From the NCBI GenBank assembly GCA_042093455.1, contig JBELEU010000112.1, forward strand, positions 1 to 7,112: a stretch of DNA of 7,112 bases, in the 5' to 3' direction. The DNA is from GCA-2723085 sp042093455. GTDB taxonomy: Bacteria; Bacteroidota; Bacteroidia; Flavobacteriales_D; Parvicellaceae. Positions 1 through 5,838 of this stretch are shown here, one piece after another (within the stretch, counting starts at the first letter, position 1; every line of letters begins with the position of its first letter). Both the position numbers and the translations under genes were made by a program. Below the pieces are notes generated by a model, which worked only from the letters and a program-made list of their open reading frames with translations, made no database searches and had not been told where the DNA came from.

Positions 1-58
1 TTACTGTTGAGTAATCATCATGAAAGTGATAGGTTATTCTTTTTCCAATTTCTTGCAT
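1..58 (-). CDS. possible 5' end of a protein-coding gene, truncated by the window edge
   Basis: A minus-strand frame starts at an ATG at 58-56 and stays open to the window edge, giving 19 codons (MQEIGKRITYHFHDDYSTV). A TAnnTTTG-type -7 element lies about 23 bases upstream, a sensible distance for a Bacteroidota promoter and short leader. No Shine-Dalgarno site is visible. Nineteen residues are too few to recognise a family, and a frame this short could be open by chance. The gene would be divergent from the one at 189. Confidence 0.35.
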   Translation of the reverse strand, partial: MQEIGKRITYHFHDDYSTV

Positions 59-80
59 ACAATTAAGATATATTTCAAAA

Positions 81-88
81 CAAAATTA
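81..88 (-). promoter_or_regulatory. candidate -7 promoter element (TAATTTTG) for the leftmost minus-strand frame
   Basis: On the minus strand the octamer TAATTTTG matches the Bacteroidota sigma-A -7 consensus TAnnTTTG exactly. A T-rich TTTC at 108-105 sits 16 bases upstream, roughly where the -33 TTTG is expected, but it is not a full match. The region is very AT-rich, so a chance match is quite possible. Confidence 0.3.
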
Positions 89-130
89 TAATATATAGTT
101 TAAAGAAACTTATTGGTGAAAGAAAATATT

Positions 131-160
131 GCCTAAATAAGTTTAATTTGTATTTTAGGC
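131..160. repeat. inverted repeat (7-bp arms GCCTAAA/TTTAGGC) in a divergent intergenic region
   Basis: GCCTAAA at 131-137 is the exact reverse complement of TTTAGGC at 154-160, with a 16-base spacer. It lies in the 130-base gap between the divergent starts at 58 (minus) and 189 (plus), just upstream of the plus gene. It could be an operator dyad or a weak hairpin in the plus-gene leader. A one-mismatch -7-like TTAATTTG (143-150) lies inside the spacer, but no -33 element is correctly placed for it. No known regulator is assigned. Confidence 0.35.
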
Positions 161-188
161 ATAGATATTGATAACATCAGTATACAAA

Positions 189-965
189 ATGAAATTTAAG
201 TTAAAACATATATTCCTTTTATTCTTATTTGTCTTTAAGAGTACATCACCCATTTTCAGCCAAGAAGAATACATGGACTTGCTACTTTTGTATGTTGATG
301 AAAAATACGATATATGCTTTAGTAAATCAATGAAATACACTCAAAAAGACAAAACAAAAAACCATCCTCTTCCCTACTTGTATATTGCCATGTCATCTTT
401 TGAAATGAGCCAAGACCATAAGTACACCAATCTTCATCCTAAAGCATACAAAACAGCAATATCTTTTACAGCTAAATACAGAAAAAAAGATAAATTATAT
501 AAATACAAAGTGGACGCAGCTCCATTTATTGACAAGTTCAAATTGGTTTTGATGGAAGACATTGAAAACTATATAATGGAAAAAACAGAATCAAGTTATG
601 CTAAAGCAGCAAGTTTATCAAAGAAGACTTGCGACATGGACCCAGATGATTATGGATCAAAATTACTTTACGGCCACCTTTGTAACCTTACAAAAAACAA
701 ATCCACTGCTAAAGAATATTTAAAAATTAGCAAAGAGAAATTAGCCGAAATGGCTGAAAATAAATTTGGCCTAAAATATTTAACAAAATCTCAACAGTTT
801 ATACTTCGATACTCACTAACTGAACTAGCCAATTTCTATCGAACTAAAAACCCAGCTCAATCTAAAGAAATTTTAGAACTAGGAAAACATTTTTTCTATG
901 CTGATAATGAAGATTCTAAGATTGAATATACCCAGGACTACAAAGCTTTTTACGACAGGCTATAA
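189..965 (+). CDS. secreted, all-helical, TPR-like protein of unknown function
   Basis: This is a 258-residue protein with an N-terminal signal peptide: basic MKFKLK, a hydrophobic core at residues 8-17, and probable cleavage after FSQ (residues 23-25). It is therefore exported across the inner membrane. The rest looks alpha-helical, with helix pairs spaced like tetratricopeptide repeats (about residues 29-100, 137-170 and 206-235), including an SYAKAASLSKK-type helix and a CDMDPDDYGSKLLYG turn-helix typical of divergent TPRs. Many lysines give it a basic character. No catalytic motif is visible. I chose the ATG at 189; the frame could open at a TTG at 168, but that would put six polar residues before the signal peptide. 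No Shine-Dalgarno site precedes it. The stop abuts the bioA stop on the other strand. The TPR-like call is a structural guess, and no partner is suggested by context. Confidence 0.75.
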   Translation: MKFKLKHIFLLFLFVFKSTSPIFSQEEYMDLLLLYVDEKYDICFSKSMKYTQKDKTKNHPLPYLYIAMSSFEMSQDHKYTNLHPKAYKTAISFTAKYRKKDKLYKYKVDAAPFIDKFKLVLMEDIENYIMEKTESSYAKAASLSKKTCDMDPDDYGSKLLYGHLCNLTKNKSTAKEYLKISKEKLAEMAENKFGLKYLTKSQQFILRYSLTELANFYRTKNPAQSKEILELGKHFFYADNEDSKIEYTQDYKAFYDRL

Positions 966-2228
966 CTAGGTTAAAACCTCATTTAATTTTCTAAAAATTT
1001 CATCAACTTGTTTCTCAGTGATAACATAGGGAGGAACTACAGCAAAAACATTTCCTAAGGGTCTTAATATAACGCCACTTTTCAACAGCTTTTTATACAC
1101 CTCTTTTCCAGATTTATTAAAATAAGATGATGCTCCACCAGCATCAACCTCAATGGCTCCAATCATTCCAAATGAACGAGCTGTTCTTACAGATTTTAAT
1201 TGTTTAATATTTTCAATATGATAACTGATTCTTTTTGAAATTAACTCTATATTTTTCCACAACTCAGCTTGCTCAAAAAGAGATATTGAAGCATTAGCTG
1301 CAGCACAAGCTAAAGGGTTTCCTGTGTAGGAATGACCATGAAGAAAGGTATGACTTTGGTCGTCAGAGTAAAAACCATCGTAAATAGCATTATTAACAAC
1401 AGTAAGTCCTAAGGGAAGAAAACCTCCAGTCAATGCTTTTGACAAGCACATTATATCTGGTTTATTTAACAAGTGATCGCAAGCAAACCATTTACCCGTT
1501 CTGCCAAAGCCGGTAAAGACCTCATCTGCTATTGTTATTGCCTGACTTTCTTTCGCTATTCCAATTAATTCAGACAAAACAGATGCATCGTACATTTGCA
1601 TACCACAAGCTCCTTGAACAATAGGTTCAAATATAAAAGCTGCAACACGACCCGATTTTAAATATTCTTTAAATAAGGTTATTACCTCATCTCTATTTTC
1701 TAAAGAAGGTCTTGGAATAAACTTAACGTCAAACATGAATTTTTCAAAAGGTTCGTTGAATCCTCCTCTTGATGTTAAACACATACTACCAAAAGTATCT
1801 CCATGATAATCGCCTTGAATTGATATAAATTGATCTTTTTTAACTTGTTTATTTGACCAATATTGAATGCTCATTTTGAGAGCAACTTCATTAGCCGTTG
1901 AACCGTTATCAGAGAAAAAGACTTTGTCAATTCCATCAGGAGTTAATCTTACTATATTTTCCGCTAATTGAACTGCCTGAGGATGTGTAAACCCACCAAA
2001 AGCAACGTGTTCTAGTTCTGTAAGTTGATTACTAACTGCTTTAGCAATAGTTGGATTACTGTGCCCATGCGCATTTACCCACCAACTAGAAAATCCATCA
2101 ATGTATTTGTTTCCATCTTCATCAAATAAATAACAACCTTCCCCTTTAATAATGGGCAAAACTTCTGCCCCTTTCATTTGATCAAAAGGATGCCATATGT
2201 ATTGCTTATCTCTTTCTTTTAATGTCAT
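966..2228 (-). CDS. bioA: adenosylmethionine-8-amino-7-oxononanoate aminotransferase (BioA, DAPA synthase)
   Basis: BioA is a cytoplasmic PLP enzyme (class III aminotransferase). It converts 7-keto-8-aminopelargonate to 7,8-diaminopelargonate, normally with S-adenosylmethionine as amino donor. The 420 residues are full length. Visible signatures are SSWW at 47-50 (substrate-pocket tryptophans), GSTANEVALK at 109-118 (PLP phosphate loop), YHGDTFG at 141-147 (tyrosine that stacks on PLP), DEVFTGFGRTG at 235-245 (D235 contacts the PLP nitrogen; R243), LSKALTGG with Schiff-base K264, and RPLGN with R389 for the substrate carboxylate. The tryptophan pair and YHGDTF favour BioA over other class III aminotransferases. 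The ATG shares its A with the bioD TAA (TAATG), so translation is probably coupled. It is last in the operon and its stop abuts the convergent gene ending at 965. Confidence 0.96.
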   Translation of the reverse strand: MTLKERDKQYIWHPFDQMKGAEVLPIIKGEGCYLFDEDGNKYIDGFSSWWVNAHGHSNPTIAKAVSNQLTELEHVAFGGFTHPQAVQLAENIVRLTPDGIDKVFFSDNGSTANEVALKMSIQYWSNKQVKKDQFISIQGDYHGDTFGSMCLTSRGGFNEPFEKFMFDVKFIPRPSLENRDEVITLFKEYLKSGRVAAFIFEPIVQGACGMQMYDASVLSELIGIAKESQAITIADEVFTGFGRTGKWFACDHLLNKPDIMCLSKALTGGFLPLGLTVVNNAIYDGFYSDDQSHTFLHGHSYTGNPLACAAANASISLFEQAELWKNIELISKRISYHIENIKQLKSVRTARSFGMIGAIEVDAGGASSYFNKSGKEVYKKLLKSGVILRPLGNVFAVVPPYVITEKQVDEIFRKLNEVLT

Positions 2229-2851
2229 TATTTATTATAAAAATCAAGTAATGGTTTTTTTATATTAAATGCTTGGGTTGTGATCCATTGTTCATCTATA
2301 TTTTTTTCAAAAGGAATGTTGGCGATGATGGAACAAGCTCCTATTTTCTGAATTATTTTTTCAGAAGATTCAAATCTATCCCCCACCAAAATTAGACCTA
2401 TATTTTTGAATCCTCGTCTATTCAATTCTTTTATAGTAAGAAGTGTATGATTAATACTTCCCAAATAGTTTTTTACCACAAGCAATAAGGAACAATTGAA
2501 AATGGTTGCAATATCAATTACCATGTCACCAGATTCATTTATTGGAACCAATACTCCACCAGCACCTTCTATGACAATATTTTCATTTGCTGGTAATTGA
2601 AAGTTTTTGAGGTTTATCCGAATTCCATCTCTATTTGCTGATTCATGAGGAGACAAAGGTTGAGTCAAAGAATAGGTTTCAGGATGTATGAAAGTAGATG
2701 GACTAAACTTTGCAATTTTATGAGAGTCTGTATCGTGCAAATCACCACTTTGAACGGGTTTCCAATAGGAATAACTTAATGCTTTACAAACTATACTTGA
2801 TACAACAGTTTTTCCAATGTTGGTATCAATTGATGTAACGAATAACTTCAA
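2228..2851 (-). CDS. bioD: dethiobiotin synthetase (BioD), TTG start
   Basis: BioD is a cytoplasmic ATP-dependent carboxylase that closes the ureido ring of 7,8-diaminopelargonate with CO2 to give dethiobiotin. At 207 residues it is slightly short for the family (about 220-230). The P-loop reads SIDTNIGKT at residues 7-15, where the family has GTDTxVGKT; K14 and T15 are kept. KPVQSG at 31-36 supplies the substrate lysine K31 and serine S35. EGAGG at 95-99 is the conserved diaminopelargonate/Mg loop with E95. The start is a TTG at 2851-2849. An in-frame TAA lies three codons upstream, and the only internal methionine is at residue 110, so no ATG can serve. The TTG overlaps the bioF TGA (TTGA), and the stop overlaps the bioA ATG by one base, which indicates translational coupling on both sides. 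Confidence 0.94.
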   Translation of the reverse strand: MKLFVTSIDTNIGKTVVSSIVCKALSYSYWKPVQSGDLHDTDSHKIAKFSPSTFIHPETYSLTQPLSPHESANRDGIRINLKNFQLPANENIVIEGAGGVLVPINESGDMVIDIATIFNCSLLLVVKNYLGSINHTLLTIKELNRRGFKNIGLILVGDRFESSEKIIQKIGACSIIANIPFEKNIDEQWITTQAFNIKKPLLDFYNK

Positions 2852-3924
2852 ATTAGTTTATTTATTAATTCTGCTAATGTACTTAGTTGTGATTTAGTAT
2901 TAAAATCATGCATACAAATCCTTAGTCTCTCACTGCCTTTAGAAACAGTAGGTGATAAAATAGCTTTCACAAAAAACCCTTGTTCATACAATTCTTTTTC
3001 TAAAGCTTTGGCGTTTTCATTCCCAGAAACAATCAAAGAAACAATAGTACTATTTGGACCCGAAACAAAAGAACATTTGTTCTCAAGTTTTTGTATGAAA
3101 TAATTCTTAAGTTCAAAAATTGAGTCAGTAGTTTTATTGGCCAATTCTTGCAACTGTTTTTTCACCTGTAAAACATGGGTTTTTGACGGTGCTGTACTGT
3201 AAATAAAAGATCTAGAAAAATTGATTAAATAATCTATCAACAATTGACTTCCCGTAACAAAACAACCTGATAAACCCAACGCTTTTCCTAATGGATATAC
3301 CGTACAAAAACATGAAGCTGACCTATTTTCAGATGAAATCAAACCAACTCCTTTAGGCCCTACAATTCCAAAAGAATGCGCCTCATCGATTAACAATTCG
3401 GCATTTGACTCTTTTGCTACTTTGAATAATCTATTAAAATCTGGAGAATCTCCATCCATGCTAAAAACAACTTCAGAAACTATTAATTTCTTTCCTTCAT
3501 ACTTAGATAGTTTAGACTCTAAATCTTGAATGTTGTTGTGTTTAAAGCTATAACTATTGGCATTAGATAATCGAATCCCATCTCTCAATGAGGCATGAAT
3601 TAACTCATCATAAAATATGGTTGTATTTCTATCGCATATAGCTGGAATTACACCAATATTAGCCAAATAACCAGAGCCAAAGAACAGAGCCGCTTCAGCA
3701 CCAATAAATTTAGCAAAGGTTTCTTCTAAGTCAATTATTTCTTTTGAATTACCAGAAATAAGTCTTGAACCTCCAGACCCAGATTGGTTTTGTTTGGCTA
3801 TACCTAAATAGTCGTTGGATGAAAAATCAATTAAATCGTTGTATATTTTAAGAGACCTTAATCGACCTTCACTCTCTCGAATATCGAGTTTAGTTTTAAT
3901 GAAGCTATGGAATTCACTATGCAT
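2848..3924 (-). CDS. bioF: 8-amino-7-oxononanoate synthase (BioF, KAPA synthase)
   Basis: BioF is a PLP-dependent alpha-oxoamine synthase that condenses a pimeloyl thioester (ACP or CoA) with L-alanine, releasing CO2, to form 7-keto-8-aminopelargonate. It has 358 residues. Motifs in order: DFSSNDYLG at 33-41, GSGGSRLISG at 49-58, FFGSGYLAN at 81-89, DELIHASLRDG with PLP-stacking H110 at 106-116, VFSMDGD at 153-159, LIDEAHSFG with D180 and H183, and PLGKALGLSG with Schiff-base K214. ERLRI at 332-336 is the C-terminal arginine region. H110 and the D-E-A-H loop are shared with relatives such as KBL and ALA synthase, but the bio operon context fixes the call. It is about 25 residues shorter at the N terminus than E. 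coli BioF. The start is firm because an in-frame TGA directly precedes the ATG. It begins 17 bases after the bioB stop. Confidence 0.95.
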   Translation of the reverse strand: MHSEFHSFIKTKLDIRESEGRLRSLKIYNDLIDFSSNDYLGIAKQNQSGSGGSRLISGNSKEIIDLEETFAKFIGAEAALFFGSGYLANIGVIPAICDRNTTIFYDELIHASLRDGIRLSNANSYSFKHNNIQDLESKLSKYEGKKLIVSEVVFSMDGDSPDFNRLFKVAKESNAELLIDEAHSFGIVGPKGVGLISSENRSASCFCTVYPLGKALGLSGCFVTGSQLLIDYLINFSRSFIYSTAPSKTHVLQVKKQLQELANKTTDSIFELKNYFIQKLENKCSFVSGPNSTIVSLIVSGNENAKALEKELYEQGFFVKAILSPTVSKGSERLRICMHDFNTKSQLSTLAELINKLI

Positions 3925-3941
3925 TCACTATAATGTAAAAA

Positions 3942-5063
3942 TTATAGTTCTTTAACTGAAGAAACCTTACGAGGTTGAAAATCTTTTTTAGCCTCTTTAG
4001 ATTTTTGCTTAGCCTGTTCATTTCTTTCAATTTTATGACCAGGTCGAGACCATTTTATTTTTTCTTTGCTTTCTGGCCCTTCTTTATATGCTTCGTTGAT
4101 TTTTGGCTTATCCCCCTTCTTGTATGCCTTCATTGGCACAAGACCTAATTTATTAAACAAGGCTAAATCGTTGTTAAACTCTGGGTTTGGAGTAGTTAAC
4201 AACTTATCTCCAGCAAATATGGAATTGGCACCAGCCATAAAACACAATGCTTGTCCTTCTTCGGACATTTCAGTTCTTCCAGCTGATAACCTAACTGCTG
4301 AATGTTCCAATACGATTCTTGTTGTAGCGATCATTCTTATCATGTCCCAAATTGGAACTGGAGTTTGCTCTTCAAGTGGAGTTCCCTCAACAGCAACCAA
4401 GGCATTGATTGGCACAGATTCGGGTTGAGGTCGCATTAAAGAATACGTATACAGCATGCTAATTCTATCTTCATCTTTTTCACCCATTCCAATAATTCCA
4501 CCAGAACAAACTGTTAAATCAGCTTTTCTGGCATTTTCAATGGTTTGCAAACGATCATCATACCCTCTTGTTGAAATGACTTCTTTGTAATATTCTTCAG
4601 ATGTATCTAAGTTATGATTGTAAGCATAAAGACCTGCATCGGCTAATCTTTTGGCTTGATTTTCAGTTAACATACCAAGTGTACAACACACTTCCATATC
4701 CATTTGATTGACCGACTTCACCATTTCGAGTACTTGATCAAAATCAGCATCGTCTTTAACATTTCTCCAAGCTGCACCCATGCAAACTCTACTTGAGCCC
4801 ATGTCTTTTGCCTCTTGAGCATGCCCCTTGACTTCTTCTACACTCATTAATGAGTTTCCATTGATATCAGTATGGTATCTTGCTGCTTGTGGACAATACC
4901 CGCAATCTTCAGGACAACCGTCCGTTTTGATAGACACCAACTTACTTATTTGAACTTCTCTTGGATCGTTGTATTTTCTATGAACTGTAGCTGCTTGATA
5001 CAGCAATTCAAGTAGTGGTTGATGGTAAACATCTGCTATCTCTTCCTTGGTCCATTTCTTCAT
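3942..5063 (-). CDS. bioB: biotin synthase (BioB), radical SAM enzyme with extended basic C-terminal tail
   Basis: BioB is a radical S-adenosylmethionine iron-sulfur enzyme that inserts sulfur into dethiobiotin, the final step. From the ATG at 5063 it has 373 residues. The radical SAM cluster motif is C50-PED-C54-GY-C57. Ligands for the second [2Fe-2S] cluster match C94 (RVCMGAAWR), C126/C127, C186 (TVCSGGI) and R258 (VRLSAGR). YNHNLDTS at 148-155, VPINALVAVEGTPL at 217-230 and MAGANSIFAGDKLLTTPNPE at 276-295 are nearly invariant in the family. From about residue 311 there is a lysine- and glutamate-rich tail, longer than in E. coli BioB (346 residues). The frame is open to a GTG at 5105, but family alignment begins near MKKWTKEEI, an AAAGATGA stretch precedes the ATG, and a -7 promoter element lies inside the would-be extension. 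It is first in the operon. Confidence 0.97.
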   Translation of the reverse strand: MKKWTKEEIADVYHQPLLELLYQAATVHRKYNDPREVQISKLVSIKTDGCPEDCGYCPQAARYHTDINGNSLMSVEEVKGHAQEAKDMGSSRVCMGAAWRNVKDDADFDQVLEMVKSVNQMDMEVCCTLGMLTENQAKRLADAGLYAYNHNLDTSEEYYKEVISTRGYDDRLQTIENARKADLTVCSGGIIGMGEKDEDRISMLYTYSLMRPQPESVPINALVAVEGTPLEEQTPVPIWDMIRMIATTRIVLEHSAVRLSAGRTEMSEEGQALCFMAGANSIFAGDKLLTTPNPEFNNDLALFNKLGLVPMKAYKKGDKPKINEAYKEGPESKEKIKWSRPGHKIERNEQAKQKSKEAKKDFQPRKVSSVKEL

Positions 5064-5082
5064 AAAATCATCTTTATACTGA

Positions 5083-5090
5083 CAAAAATA
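5083..5090 (-). promoter_or_regulatory. candidate -7 element (TATTTTTG) of the bioBFDA promoter
   Basis: Read on the minus strand, TATTTTTG matches the Bacteroidota -7 consensus TAnnTTTG exactly. It is 19 bases upstream of the bioB ATG at 5063, so transcription would begin around 5076 with a short leader. About 19 bases further upstream the -33 region reads ATGG, a poor match to TTTG; this may mean a weak or activator-dependent promoter, or a chance hit. It is the best promoter candidate in the divergent region, and all four bio genes would depend on it. Confidence 0.5.
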
Positions 5091-5102
5091 GTTAACATTA
5101 AC
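5091..5102. promoter_or_regulatory. short palindrome GTTAA-CA-TTAAC next to the bioB -7 element (possible operator)
   Basis: Two 5-bp arms, GTTAA and TTAAC, flank a 2-base centre. The site directly abuts the candidate -7 element and lies between it and the -33 region, the usual place for a repressor site. GTTAAC-like half-sites occur in biotin-repressor (BirA) operators of other phyla. Those, however, have two half-sites 14-16 bases apart, and no properly spaced partner is visible here. The operator role is inference. Confidence 0.3.
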
Positions 5103-5132
5103 CACTTAGCCATATTTATATTAGCACTTTAA

Positions 5133-5149
5133 TTCGTTACTGTTACGAA
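5133..5149. promoter_or_regulatory. 17-bp near-palindrome in the bioB/DUF4159 divergent region
   Basis: TTCGTTACTGTTACGAA is symmetric about the T at 5141 except for one mismatched pair (5138/5144). It also reads as a direct GTTAC-T-GTTAC repeat. It lies 18 bases upstream of the DUF4159 start and about 45 bases upstream of the candidate bioB -7 element, so it could serve either gene. Symmetry of this length is typical of a dimeric regulator site. No named regulator can be assigned from sequence alone. Confidence 0.35.
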
Positions 5150-5166
5150 ATAACTACTTTTAAGTT

Positions 5167-5838
5167 ATGAATTTAAAATTTTTATTGCTTTTAATACTTA
5201 TAAAATTCAATTTATACGTAATCGGGCAATCCTCTTCCTATCAAATTGCGCTTGCAAAGTACAATGGCGGTGGTGACTGGTATGCCAATCCAACTGCATT
5301 GCCTAATTTGATTCAATTTTGCAACAACAACTTAAACACAAACATTCAAGAACAACCTGCTGAAGTTGAGATTGGAGATAATAAAATTTTTAATTATCCA
5401 TTTGTTCACTTGACTGGTCATGGTAATGTTGTTTTTAATACAAATGAAGCAGATAACTTAAGAAAGTATCTAATTGGTGGAGGCTTTTTACATATTTCGG
5501 ATAATTATGGTATGGATCAATTTATAAGAAAAGAAATGCAAAAAGTTTTTCCTGAACTTGAATTTGTTGTACTTCCTTTCAACCATCCAATATATAGCAT
5601 GCATTACAACTTGAAGAATGGGTTGCCTAAAATTCACGAACACAACAATGAAAACCCTCAGGGATTAGGTTTGATTTTTGAAGGAAGACTAATTTGCTTT
5701 TATGACTTTGAATGCGATTTAGGAGACGGTTGGGAAGACAAAGAAGTACACAACGATAGCGATGAAAATCGACAAAAAGCACTTGAAATGGGTGCAAACA
5801 TTATAAAACTAGCCTTTACCAATCAGGAAAGTTTTTAA
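5167..5838 (+). CDS. secreted DUF4159 domain protein
   Basis: This 223-residue protein has an N-terminal signal peptide (MNLKF, then a hydrophobic stretch to about residue 19, with probable cleavage near IGQ at 19-21), so it acts outside the inner membrane. The mature part is one DUF4159 domain of usual length (residues 26-217). Hallmarks recognised from the family are KYNGGGDWYANP at 31-42, YPFVHLTGHGN at 77-87, LIGGGFLHISDNYG at 102-115, PFNHPIY at 137-143, LPKIHEH at 153-159, DLGDGWED at 184-191 and EVHND at 193-197. The domain is thought to have a class I glutamine amidotransferase-like fold, but no cysteine nucleophile is evident; conserved His, Asp and Glu suggest a binding or metal site. 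Its biochemical function is not established to my knowledge. It is divergent from bioB, and its stop overlaps the convergent CAP-gene stop by 4 bases. Confidence 0.88.
   Translation: MNLKFLLLLILIKFNLYVIGQSSSYQIALAKYNGGGDWYANPTALPNLIQFCNNNLNTNIQEQPAEVEIGDNKIFNYPFVHLTGHGNVVFNTNEADNLRKYLIGGGFLHISDNYGMDQFIRKEMQKVFPELEFVVLPFNHPIYSMHYNLKNGLPKIHEHNNENPQGLGLIFEGRLICFYDFECDLGDGWEDKEVHNDSDENRQKALEMGANIIKLAFTNQESF

Noticed and set aside
168..188. TTG start giving seven extra residues on the TPR-like protein
   Set aside because: The ATG at 189 opens directly into a standard basic-then-hydrophobic signal peptide; the extension would weaken it.
155..340. Minus-strand open frame of 61 codons
   Set aside because: It lies opposite the start and signal peptide of the secreted TPR-like protein and shows no domain; explained as a shadow frame.
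968..979. AGGTT/AACCT hairpin as a terminator between the TPR-like gene and bioA
   Set aside because: The stem is only 5 bp with a 2-base loop (4 bp with a realistic loop), lacks a clean U-run, and lies inside bioA; too weak to annotate.
4066..4428. Plus-strand open frame of 120 codons inside bioB
   Set aside because: It is antisense to the most strongly conserved part of bioB, has no promoter or recognisable domain, and its composition mirrors the bioB codons.
5064..5105. N-terminal extension of BioB from a GTG at 5105
   Set aside because: The extra 14 residues fit no family pattern, the ATG at 5063 begins the conserved N terminus, and the best -7 element would fall inside the coding region.
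5091..5125. Canonical BirA operator upstream of bioB
   Set aside because: One GTTAAC-like half-site is present, but no inverted partner at 14-16 bases is visible, so a standard BirA box is not supported.
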